From positions 13,962,334 to 14,012,504 of the forward strand of contig NC_049982.1 in NCBI RefSeq assembly GCF_000003815.2: a DNA stretch of 50,171 nt, written 5' to 3'. This stretch comes from Branchiostoma floridae (Eukaryota > Chordata > Leptocardii > Amphioxiformes > Branchiostomatidae). Below the pieces are notes generated by a model. The model saw only the letters and a program-made list of their open reading frames with translations. It searched no databases and had not been told where the DNA came from. The position numbers and the translations under genes were made by a program. This document shows positions 16,901-27,502 of this stretch, in pieces. The stretch's first letter is position 1; each line of letters begins with the position of its first letter.

Positions 16901-19900
16901 TGTTAAAGTTACCCATGACAGGGAAAAGGCTAGCAAGGAATTAGCAATGTAATGTAATACCACCGTAATTCTGAGCTAGGAAAATAGGTGTACGTGTAAT
17001 TGTTCGCTTGTTTTTCCGCACATTTGTGGTCAGCACAACATAACTAGTACATATGAGTCCAGATGGATTGTAATGATATGTAGGTGCAGGTATTGTGCTT
17101 TTTGTCATTTACAGTCATTAACAGATTTCCAAACACAAACTTCCACTAATGTTAAATGCCTGCTAAAGTAACTTCCAAACGCTACCTGGTTTGATGCAGT
17201 CGAAGTCGTCCTGAGTGAGTTTGGAGGACAGTCTGTCCTGGAGCTCCGCTGGACCGGCGCACTTGAACGGTGGGGAGAAGTACTCCTCTGACAGGAGCTT
17301 GTCTACCAGCCACTTCAGTCGGCAGTCACACACCAGCGGGTTATGGGACACATCCCTGGGACGAGACAAAGCATTTCGTTATTCTAATCCACATTCATGT
17401 ATGTTGTTGTAAAGTTCCAACTTTGTTTCAACTATGGATTCTACCAAAACAGATGATCTTTCATTCTAATCCACACTTCACTACAACGTTAGATACTGTG
17501 CAGGTACATCTAACGTTACATGTCTAAACGTGTGAAGGTCTGGGACACTCCCACGTAGTCAGACGCTATTAATCTATTCATTCCATCTCAAGGCAATTAA
17601 GTTGGCCCTTCAACTTGTGAAGTTTGGTTTCCAGGAGGGCTCAGTAAAGTTGCATATGCATGACAATAGTAGTTACATATTCAGTAAGGTGGGAGACAAA
17701 GCGGACGACATTAAATAGAAGAAATAAAGTTCAACATGTCAAATCAGCGGAGCAAATAAAATCCAAAATGTCAAAACAGAATTGTAAATAACTAAAATTC
17801 ACAGCCTTTCCGAGGTCAAGAGTGTCCCTTTGATAATGCCCCCAAATAGTTATTTTTATCACAGCGCCTGAATCTACAAATGTATATCTTGGTGAAACCA
17901 TTCTTGACTTACAGATAGATTAGTGAACCAAGACCGTTCAGCAGGCCAACAGGAAGACCAGAGAGATCATTGTACGCCAGCGACCTGTGGAGGGCAGGAT
18001 AAGCGTTCAATCGAAATCAACATCTGGATCTATACGTACCATGAATAGGATTGAAGCTGGTGCAAAATATGACATGCACAAATCGTATGGCTTTCTCTGT
18101 GAAGCTACGACATGCAACGTCAGTAGCCAGGACATGTTTGCTGTTATGCGATGATGATTTTCGACATTTCTGCTGCGTTTCCACATGTCAGGAAGCTGTG
18201 GTTGATGTTCATCAGGCGATCTAAGACGTTAGAAATCCGCACCAGCAATCCGCAAATCTTACTCAAATAAGTACCTCTGTAGTATCTGTCAACAAATTCC
18301 GGCTTCATAGATAACATCATTAAACCTCATGGCCTGTATGTATAGCTATGTACGCAGGGGTATACTGTTATGGCATTCACCTCTAAGATACACAAGAAGT
18401 GCTGCTTTCAGAAGCCTTTGTTGGTCAGATGATGCTTTCATCATGCTTTGAAGAAGATAGACCAAGCCAGCTAAATGGATAAAGTGCACTTACAGGTACA
18501 TTAGCGATGGCAAACCGGTGAAAGCCCGCTCTGACAGATACTTTATCTCGCTCAGTTCGATAAACCTGCCGGATAAGAAACAGTCGTTACAACATCGACA
18601 TGAAATATCATTACATTTCCTGATGTAAACCCAGGTCTACAACTACACGGTAGCAAACACTGGAAGCATGGACAAGGTTTTAAGTTTTATTTCACGATCT
18701 CAATGATAAGATCTCGAGCGACTTACATACTAGTATTTTACCCTGGAGTAAAAAAAAATGCATCCAAAGGAGGTTAAATAAGTAAAGGTTAAAGAATTTT
18801 CAAAGGAGGAACTTACAGGTACCGAAGACTCGTCATTCCGTCAAAAGCCCCATCTTCAATCTTTTGAAATGTGCAGGATTTGAAGAAACTGTAGAACGCC
18901 AAATCTGACATTAGAAACTTATCTACAGGTCCTATCAAATATTCCGAAAATAAAATGTTCTTCAATATTCTGAGTGATTTCTACGTACATAAAACTCTGC
19001 AGTTATCAATGTCACAAATCCGGTCCGATATCTCATATACATGATAATCCTCCACTGAAAATGAGGGGATTAACTTACAGCAGGTAGACAGTCCGGAGAT
19101 GGGAGAATGATGATGTGGCGAGTTTGTGGAATTCGGCTTCAATAAATGTTCTGAAAAAAAGGGAAGGTTATGCAATGACAACTCTTCACTCTCACAAAAC
19201 ACGACTTGTCCTTCTATGCAAGTGACCCATGCAATTTACTTATAAAAAGCTGATACTTACATTCCAATATCGCGGCCACTATGGCGGCAACAACCTAAAT
19301 TTTAAAAGGGCACTGAAGGAATTTCATAGATAGAGACGAATATTTTTCTACGCCTCGTGTGTTTTGTCATCGGGTATACTTTTACATTTTGCATCATCCT
19401 CCAATTATGAAGTTAAGGGTTGCAAATTCAATTAAGATCGTAGCGAGGTTGCAGGGCGATCGCCGTCTATTGGAATGGGGGTCATTCTGACTGATGTGAT
19501 AACGTTATACAAAGTAATTTGTGTCTTGTGATGTGTTTTACAGTGCGCCTAACCCGTGACACGGCTTCGCTCATCATAGCCATTTGTTCTCGCAACGGGA
19601 ACCGTTTCCAATATCCCGATATCCACAGTTCTGCGTGTCGTCTGGTAATGACGTCAGTACGAGAGGAAAGATCTCCGCAAAGTTAAACATCTGGACAGTA
19701 CATGTATGCTAATCGTGACACTAACGAATGCCGTCGTGTTTGTGTTACAAAGTTACCTCTCTTTCTGTGTGTGTGTAATCTGTAGAATATATCAAATTGA
19801 GCTTTATAAACGACATGGAATTGAGACATGGAAAACGTATCAATCGATTGCCTCCTCTCCCCTTCCTGTTAAAAAAAATCAACGGCAAAATATTTTGTAT

Positions 19901-21997
19901 CAGATGTGTGTTGTTCCGGTCGTTTTCATGAAGCTTCACGCCAATATGTTCCTGCTGATATCATTAAAACGGTTAACACCTGGTCTTGAACAGACATGCG
20001 GGCATTGATTTTCCCTCGCGCCATTTTACCACATGCTTATGAATTTTGTCTGATGCTCTCAAGGGAAACCATAGGTGAAAAGGCAAACGGAGATCTACCA
20101 TGACTGATTTACATGGTCTATACACAAATAAGTGACTTACTCGAAAATATTGTTTTTCCTTTACAAAAGGCAAAGAAACAGCTGAAAAAAGAAACCGCTG
20201 AAGATTACAGCACGCAATAGATGTGATTTCTTCACCTAGCCTTAAGTACAAGCTAACAGAAATGATGCCTAATGGTTTTAAGTAGTTTTTTTATAAGCAA
20301 CTTAGGATAAATAATGCATGAGTATTCAGGAAATAGCTGTGGAAACGAGATAAGATAACCAGCCGCTGATATCCACAGCAGCAGGGGACGTTTTCGCCGG
20401 TGTTATATATAGATAGACATTTATATTGTCTACAAGTGCACTAAAAGTAGCTGTGATGTGCGTACGAATTGGGGACGGAAGCAGTAGTCAACACCAGTAG
20501 CTACGGTCCTTCTCAAGACGAATTGGCGGGAAACCTGCGAACGAAAGATAACGAATCACGTGGACAGAGTGTGAAGTTTGTAAAAACATTGGCAGCTAAC
20601 CGTTTTAATGGAAGGTTATGATGTATTCTTACGACCATCTGGACATGAAATTTTAATGAGTTTTTCTGTCTGATGGCATCTGGACTATGCAGACCGTTCA
20701 GTGACGTTTGACCACAACGGCACAAGGGTATATGGCTCAGTTGTTGAAATAAATCCCAGTCTGTGACAATAGGATATGAGAATCAAGGATGTAAACCTCT
20801 ACAATTACCAGTTCTTATTTTTGTTAGTTTCAGTCAGTTTCATTTTCCGGAACTAATGTTCAAATTAGCTTCTTGCTAGAGTTCACCACCTCTGTGTCCT
20901 TCACATCCTCCTGTCTTAGAAAAAAAGTTTTCTAACATTTCTGGCAACTTTTATTGAATCTGTGGCTAAGGAATTGTGCTCTGAATTACTTATTGATGAT
21001 GAACAGTATATCGTATTGAAATGAAAAGTGAAAGAGGCAAGGCCATGTAACAGGGCGTGACGTTGACAGGTGAGAAACATTGTTCGTTCTGACACGTGTC
21101 ATGGTCTTGTTGTGCACGCGATGTAGCCACATCAGCGGACAAAAAGGATGGCGATCGATTTCACAATTTGACCTTGTCTCTCTGTTGCAAGGTTTAGGTT
21201 TGTCGGGTTCAAAAGCTACAACCCAACCCCCCTCCAACCCCGACAAAGATATTCCGTACCCTGGCCGAGCCTGGCCGTGCAGTTTTGCAAACATGTCTTG
21301 AAAGTTAACCACTTTTCTGTTTCTGTCAGTGTTCCTGACTTTAAGATGGTAACTTGGGAAACACGAAGAAAACAATCAAGACAAATACGTACGTTGTACA
21401 TCTAAGATATCCATCTAAGTTTCATTCTCACAGGAATAGTATACAAATGGTATCCAAAAGTCTACACAGACCTACTTTCCAACTTTTTAAAACCAAGTTT
21501 AGACCGTTATCACCTCCTACGTCTATCCTGCATATTGATACACACTCTGTTGTGGTTACCAATTACCAAATATTGTGTACCTCTAGCTTGGTGTGTACAA
21601 ATGTATATATTGAAGTACAGACATTACAGTTGGTTACTATTGATGTAACACTGGATCAGAATTACAGCTAAGTATATACCACAGAGAAAGACGGGCGTCT
21701 TGAGTTTTCGTCGAGTTTCGTGCTACTATGCTTAAAGACATGAAGCTGCACAGTTGTACACAAAATGAAAATCAAGAGGAAAAATGTTAGAGCGAATACT
21801 CACAGAGACGTAACCTCTGTGGGGATTTTGCGCGGGACAGTCAGCGTGTTCACGCACAGGGCCTTGTCCACGGTACAGTTACAGGACTCCGGGCAGTCCG
21901 GGTGGGAGGCGGGCACGGCAGTCCCGGCTACCAGCAGGCAGGCTACCGTCAGAAGTGAGGCCGCCAGGCAGACATGTGCTGTACTCCTGGTGTCCAT
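13912..21997 (-). CDS. LGI: LGI-family secreted LRR/EPTP-repeat protein
   Basis: Thirteen coding exons, all GT/AG and phase-consistent: 21804-21997, 19079-19150, 18817-18888, 18494-18565, 17913-17984, 17186-17355, 16722-16873, 16329-16447, 15794-15959, 15124-15261, 14640-14735, 14298-14480, 13912-14049; 547 residues, close to vertebrate LGI proteins. A signal peptide (about 1-30) precedes an LRR N-cap (CPESCNC...LC), four 24-residue LRRs each from one 72-bp phase-2 exon, an LRR C-cap (CDCRLKWLVDKL ... DFDC, about 160-217), then EPTP/EAR beta-propeller repeats to the end (HVLVDLSQ). Signature stretches such as SRGAMVLQPLQ, LGSDY and LTQFIGESK match LGI1-4. In vertebrates LGIs are secreted ligands of ADAM22/23/11 at synapses and glia; that role is family knowledge. 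The protein has no transmembrane segment after the signal peptide. Intron 1 is 2.65 kb. Confidence 0.93.
19260..19484. mobile_element. Short inverted-repeat element, family copy B
   Basis: This lies in LGI intron 1. The left end ATTCCAATATCGCGGCC and the right end (...GGCGATCGCCGTCTATTGGAATGGGGGTCA) form imperfect inverted ends. The right half aligns with the element at 4485-4713. It has no coding potential. The shared blocks in the same order in two unlinked introns are the main evidence for a mobile family. Confidence 0.42.
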
Positions 21998-23748
21998 GGT
22001 CGCACGTACAACAGTCTAGGAACGAGGACAATGGGTTCTTCGTGGAGTCAGAGAACGGGATGCTTTAGCTGACGCAGAGCTGTTTGATGAACGTTGTTAC
22101 GCCGCACACATGGATGGGTCGAGAATCCCCAGCGCTCTGCTGCCTGCGTTATAACATCAGTCAAATGCACGATGTCTCCACCAGCTAAGGTCCCAGCGTT
22201 CGGGTCGGGAAATTCAATTAGAGCCCTCGGAAAACAGCAGTTGGTTCCTGCAGGGCAGGAAGAGGCATGTTAACAGGCAGAGGTGTTCAATCGCTTTGCC
22301 AAGCCTGGTGTTGAGCCGACAGCCGGCACGGATCGATGAGCGTTGATGCCAATTCCAGATACTGCCATTAGCGCGCAACTTTCCCTGCAATGATCAGAGC
22401 TAAAGCTTTCAGTGTATGATCTCTCTAACAACCTTCTGCCTGGTTATTGAAACTAAAGATGCACCTCTTTGCCTCTGATGGAAGTGATTGTCATTTGTAT
22501 TGATTAATAGTGTTTACAAACGTCTTAAAAGTATACAAATCGCAAAACCATAACCAACTAACCAATTAATGAAACAATAGATTGGTTGATCAAGCAAAAC
22601 CGTTACGTTGTCGTTGACGATGAGGGTCTCATTATTAACCGTTTTGTGTTTTATGAAGAAAAACGTTACAAATCTGTTGTTTGTCTGTGTTTTTTAAGTA
22701 AGCTCCGCTGAAATATGCCATTGATCTGATCACTTAATGTTGCCTAAGCCAAGTGAGGATTCTTCACTGGAAGGGATCAATGATATAGATGTCAATATAT
22801 TCATACTAGGTTTATCGTTGAACTGCCGAATTGTTGATGGAAGTACACAACTGGAACAAGATTGAACAACAAGAATTGATAGTCACGCGGTGAAGTAGGG
22901 TGAGAAAGACTGCAGAGTTTTTGCTGCAGATGAAAGCTCCATATCTATCTATCTAAATTTGTCCGTGAATATATGAATACATCTATGTTTATCTACATGT
23001 TTATCTCTTTCTCTCTGTCTGCATCCATATGTATCAATATATAATATATTCACATCTTAAATGTGTGACAACATTCTTCATCTCTTGTATAGACTTCATG
23101 AAACATTGATGAGGTTCTGTCTAAGTGTGTTGTGGCGGATCTTCCTCCATAACTGCTTGATATCTTTCGTCAGAGGAGTTTCCGCCTAAATCCTGATCAT
23201 GAGTGGTATTCTCCCTGTCCATGGGTCACGGAGGGGGAGGCAAATCTGGCGGAACTCTTTAACATCTGCCGACGGTAGCGAGCTGAAGCGTCCATATCTG
23301 TAACGTGAAGACCATGAGAGTACACATGACCGTCTCACCGTTAAACAGCACAGATCTTCAGACTATATGATGCTTACTTCCTTGAATGGCCCATGTATCG
23401 GAAGAGCGTAAAAATAGATATAACCTTAAGAATGAGCTTATGGTAATTCGATATCGCGGCATAGTGTCTGCACAAAGTCCCCCGGGGACTTCCTCTATCG
23501 ATTCCATTTGCTGACATATTGCGTGGAAAATTAATGTCATTACGGAACTGCAGAACACTACTGGCGATTTGTTTCATCTGAAGTCCCTTTATGGACACTG
23601 TCTAGCTCGGTTTACCTAGAACAGGAGTTTATCAGAAGAAAGGCTACTGCTGGCCTGTAACCATTAAAGTTTTACAAAGTTGCCCCTTTTTTTCCAGTAA
23701 CTATGCCGACAGTTCTTATTCGCACAAATGTGAGATCAACACTAACTA
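21998..23748. other. Upstream region of LGI, no further gene seen
   Basis: The stretch includes the LGI 5' UTR and promoter on the minus strand, but no TATA or other decisive motif is evident. The rest is AT-rich DNA without splice-bordered frames. Confidence 0.4.
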
Positions 23749-23930
23749 AGGTCTACGTCACATTTCCAAACCGGGGTGGGCCGGGCAGCTTTCGGGAACG
23801 AAAAGTATGATTTAAGACACCAAACTACACAAGACGTAAAAAGATTAGTCGTGGGCATTATTTGTGTAAATTTTACGCATACATTTCTATTTTCCGGCAA
23901 GGCCCAGGCTTGTAAATGTGACGTTAGCCT
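23749..23930. mobile_element. Foldback element, solo copy (family F)
   Basis: The outer ends AGGTCTACGTCACATTTCC (23749-23767) and the complement of the block ending at 23930 (AGGCTAACGTCACATTTAC) are imperfect inverted repeats. The inverted relation continues inward: GGGCAGCTTTCGGGAACGAAAA against TTTCTATTTTCCGGCAAGGCCC. The whole 182 bp can fold back on itself. The family matches the array at 47540-48077. No coding capacity. Confidence 0.55.
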
Positions 23931-24856
23931 GACACGTCGAACCACGTTTAACCGATTAGGGACTTTTAAATCAAAACCCTTTCCTATCACACACCCTAAA
24001 GACTTATGCGTCAGTACGTGGCATTGTAAACGGCAGATGTTCAGAACCAGCGTTGATATCACTTTCATATCAGGGTTGACAGGGATATAGGAGTACAGAG
24101 CGGGGGTTAGTTGTATTGTCGAATTAGCCATAGTAAGGGACAAAGGATCACAGAAATGACCGAGTTTTACCATAGCCCAAAATATTTAGGCATACAAGGC
24201 GGCCTGGACCAGCTTTAATTCTTACGCTATCTCATGCCTTACATCGTGCATATTGAAGGTTAATCATGCTACGTGATCCGTTTTGACACTCGATCGAACA
24301 CTTTCTATCAAAGCGTGAAAATGAATCCATCTTGAAGTACTGAATTCTAGACTCACAACAGTGGCTGAAACATACCTGAAGTGTATCATGTATACACCCA
24401 TGATATAAGTTTGTCAACGGAAAGAATGTCACTAAAACTGTGACAACTCGCCATCGACTTATTCTAAGCCCAGATTGGAAGAGACTCGACATTATTTTCA
24501 AACTTAAGAAAAGAACATTTTCTTTATTTCTGCTCTAGGAATATGTGATATTACAAAACATTTGATATTTTAGGAAAAAACCCATGGTGGACCCTATCAG
24601 ACCATACTCTGCAGTGCCCCCATAAGTCGCCGGGAGACGATGTTACAAAAGTAATGAAAATATTGCCGTCTACTGAAGAATACGCGTACTACAGGGAACA
24701 GAGCCCCCACTGACTTCATATGAAGATGGTCAGATGACTGTTCTGCAAAATTTTACGCAATGTTATGTGAAGAGACCTGGTGGTTGACCAGATGGTAGAC
24801 AATCATCATCTACCAACATGCCAAATATCAAAACTATCCAACCAGCCGTTCTTGTG
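23931..24856. other. Intergenic, nothing recognised
   Basis: No gene, RNA gene or clear repeat could be supported in this stretch between the foldback element and the outer edge of the large inverted repeat. Confidence 0.4.
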
Positions 24857-25603
24857 AAGTAGTATATAGTCAACACGCTGACTATTATTATTCAGGTGGA
24901 GCAAGGTGGGGCAGGTCAGAGGTCAGATATCATTTATTCAGGCGGTGTCAGCGGTAACATATAATGTATTCAGGAGCAGGTCAGAGGTCATGTTATGACG
25001 GCAAAATCTAGGGGAATAGGTATTTTGTTAGATCTGAGCAGGGGTGAAATAGGGGTCAGGCAGATCTTTTGATAGAGAACCCCCATCCCACCCCAAATGA
25101 ACCTCCCCCTCCCCAATCGTGAAAGACATGTCCTTATTTGGCCTGGTTATAAGTCTCCATCGTATGAAATAAAGATAACAATGACCGTTTGATTTTTCCG
25201 TTCTTTTATTCTGTACTTTCAAAAGTCAGCATCCAGCGTGAACTTCTGCTGTTCAGAGGAGGACATAACCCCCATCTTCTGGTACTCTCCCACCTTTTTC
25301 TCAAAGAAGTTGGTCTTTTCCTCCAGAGAAATGTTCTCCATGAAGTCAAAGGGGTTCTCGTTGTTGTAAAGCTTACTGCACATGAGTTCTCCCAGCAGCC
25401 TATCCGCGACAAACTCAATGAACTGTTTCATCAGGTCTTGATTCATCCCAATCAGCTTCACAGGAAGAGCTTCCGTCAGGAACTCTTGCAAAAAAAAAAC
25501 TGCTCCGGAGTAAAATAAACTGCTCCGGAGTAAAAGAAAACTGCTCCGGAGTAAAATAAAACTGCTCCGGAGTATGCTCCGGAGTAAGTGAGTAAGTATA
25601 TTT
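24857..25603 (-). repeat. Left arm of a large inverted repeat
   Basis: This about 747-bp arm is the reverse complement of 26759-27502 with only scattered mismatches. It contains, from outside in, a 3'-flank block with AGGTCAGAGGTCA motifs, the RRM2 last-exon copy, and five CTCCGGAG units. Outer homology fades near AAGTA.TATATAGTC at 24857; inner homology stops at AGTATATTT, 25603. Confidence 0.9.
25219..25488 (-). pseudogene. RRM2: RRM2 last-exon fragment, left arm
   Basis: The frame encodes about 90 C-terminal residues of the class I ribonucleotide reductase small subunit. They run from [12 protein letters not shown] through [12 protein letters not shown] and [17 protein letters not shown] to the family's terminal FTLDADF, the tail that docks on the large subunit. 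The iron-binding residues near EF.AD.L survive in part, but all upstream exons (radical tyrosine and most metal ligands) are absent, so it cannot make an enzyme alone. The frame is open and ends in a proper stop. Compared with the right arm it has QFIEF instead of QYIEF and SLEEK instead of SLEGK; the right-arm forms are those usual in the family. It could be a duplicated last exon of a gene whose other exons lie elsewhere. Confidence 0.8.
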
Positions 25604-26034
25604 GTTGTAAGTATGTATATTTGTCATGTACGTACGAACATATACAATCTATATGTACATGTAGTGAAACATTGCTTTGGAGTAACTATACGCGTTGCTC
25701 CGGAGTAAAAACACTGCTCCGGAGTAAAAAAAAAATCTGCTCCGGAGTAAAAACACTGCTCCGGAGTATGCTCCGGAGTAAGTGAGTAAGTATATTTGTT
25801 GTAAGTAAGTATATTCGTCATGTACGTACGAATATGTACCATCTATATGTACATGCAGTGAACCATTGCTTTGGAGTAGCTATACGCGTTGCTCCGGAGT
25901 AAAAACACTGCTCCAGAGTAAAAAATCTGCTCCGGAGTAAAATAAACTGCTCCGGAGTAAAAGAAAACTGCTCCGGAGTAAAATAAAACTGCTCCGGAGT
26001 ATGCTCCGGAGTAAGTGAGTAAGTATATTTGTTG
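25500..26034. repeat. Minisatellite of CTCCGGAG palindromes
   Basis: Units of the form ACTGCTCCGGAGTAAAA(N) recur in three clusters (about 25500-25586, 25692-25785, 25888-26022). There are 16 perfect CTCCGGAG cores plus a CTCCAGAG variant, and five more in the right arm (26778-26860). The clusters are separated by a roughly 100-bp block (GTAAGTGAGTAAGTATATTT...GTACGTACGAA...GTACATG.AGTGAA.CATTGCTTTGGAGTA) that is itself duplicated at about 25583-25690 and 25780-25880, giving a higher-order repeat of about 200 bp. The cluster at 25500-25603 recurs nearly unchanged in direct orientation at 25928-26034. Confidence 0.88.
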
Positions 26035-26139
26035 TTCCCGTTGGCCATTGCAAAATGACCAAAAAAATCCCAAATATATAATCTTAAAGTGGTCCATGCC
26101 AAAAATTATACATGGGTCATTTGAATAGATATCTAGAGC

Positions 26140-26580
26140 ACCCCTTTACCAATTTACGGGTCATTAGGTTGTAAATCGAGGGAACAGGAGCCAAAAATGT
26201 CCAAATTTTGTCAAAAAATGGCCATAAAATCGCAAAATTAAGCATTTTGTTGTACCGTATGGGAAAACTTTTATTGTATTTATGTGCACATAATTAAAGG
26301 GCACTTTTAAACCAAATTTCAGATCATTTGGTTGTAAAACGAGGCTACAAGAGCCAAAAATGTCCTTTTTTGGTCAAAAAATGGCCAAAAATCGCAAAAT
26401 TAAGCATTTTGTTGTACCGTATGCCAAAACTATTATTGAATCTAGGTGAGCATATGATCAAGGCACCTCTGTACCAAATTTCATGTCATTCGGCTGTAAT
26501 ACCAGGGTACAGGAGCCCGAAATATACATAAAAATTGACAAAAACCTCAATAAAATCATTTTAAAGGCAGATATGAAAAA
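26140..26580. repeat. Tandem repeat of about 165 bp, three diverged copies
   Basis: Three successive copies share CCAAATTTCA.(G/A)TCATT.GG.TGTAA, AGGAGCC.AAAATGTCC, TCAAAAAATGGCC, and (in the first two) CGCAAAATTAAGCATTTTG followed by TTGTACCGTATG. Copies start near 26140, 26305 and 26468; a fourth partial start lies near 26630. The array lies in the spacer of the large inverted repeat. Non-coding. Confidence 0.75.
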
Positions 26581-26758
26581 AATGAAAAAAAAACACCCGG
26601 GGGTATTGGCTTATTCTACCTTTGTGCCAAATTTCAAGTCAATCGGTTAGAAAATGGCGGAGTTGATTCGATTTGAAGATTTGACAGGAGAAAGAAAGAA
26701 AGAAAGAAACATTACGAATACAATATATTTCACCATACCTATGGTATGGCTGAAATAT

Positions 26759-27502
26759 AAATATACTTACTCACTTACTCCGGAGCATACTCCGGAGCAG
26801 TTTTATTTTACTCCGGAGCAGTTTTCTTTTACTCCGGAGCAGTTTATTTTACTCCGGAGCAGTTTTTTTGCAAGAGTTCCTGACGGAAGCTCTTCCTGTG
26901 AAGCTGATTGGGATGAATCAAGACCTGATGAAACAGTATATTGAGTTTGTCGCGGATAGGCTGCTGGGAGAACTCATGTGCAGTAAGCTTTACAACAACG
27001 AGAACCCCTTTGACTTCATGGAGAACATTTCTCTGGAGGGAAAGACCAACTTCTTTGAGAAAAAGGTGGGAGAGTACCAGAAGATGGGGGTTATGTCCTC
27101 CTCTGAACAGCAGAAGTTCACGCTGGATGCTGACTTTTGAAAGTACAGAATAAAAGAACGGAAAAATCAAACGGTCATTGTTATCTTTATTTCATACGAT
27201 GGAGACTTATAACCAGGCCAAATAAGGACATGTCTTTCACGATTGGGGAGGGGGAGGTTCATTTGGGGTGGGATGGGGGTTCTCTATCAAAAGATCTGCC
27301 TGACCCCTATTTCACCCCTGCTCAGATCTAACAAAATACCTATTCCCCTAGATTTTGCCGTCATAACATGACCTCTGACCTGCTCCTGAATACATTATAT
27401 GTTACCTCTGACACCGCCTGAATAAATGATATCTGACCTCTGACCTGCCCCACCTTGCTCCACCTGAATAATAATAGTCAGCGTGTTGACTATATATTAC
27501 TT
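26759..27502 (+). repeat. Right arm of a large inverted repeat
   Basis: Mirror of 24857-25603. It begins with ATATACTTACTCACTTACTC, carries five CTCCGGAG units, the RRM2 last-exon copy and its 3' flank with an AATAAA at 27149-27154, and ends at TATATATTACTTT. The spacer between the arms is about 1.15 kb. Confidence 0.9.
26871..27140 (+). pseudogene. RRM2: RRM2 last-exon fragment, right arm
   Basis: Same 90-residue C-terminal piece of the ribonucleotide reductase small subunit as in the left arm, here on the plus strand with stop at 27138-27140 and a polyadenylation hexamer (AATAAA, 27149-27154) nine bases on. Homology to RRM2 begins at QEF, directly behind a CTCCGGAG unit and a T-tract reading tttttttgcaag. 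That tract could serve as a splice acceptor, so the minisatellite may be the end of the last RRM2 intron. No upstream RRM2 exon is recognisable in the 1.15-kb spacer. It is either an orphan exon copy or the 3' end of a gene rearranged or misassembled here. Confidence 0.8.

Noticed and set aside
16467-16952. 161-codon plus-strand frame within the LGI gene
   Set aside because: It lies opposite LGI exon 7, whose minus-strand translation is clearly the EPTP domain; the plus frame is a shadow.
25500-26034. CRISPR-like look of short repeats with spacers
   Set aside because: Spacers are short, A-rich and repeated, and the host is an animal; this is a minisatellite.
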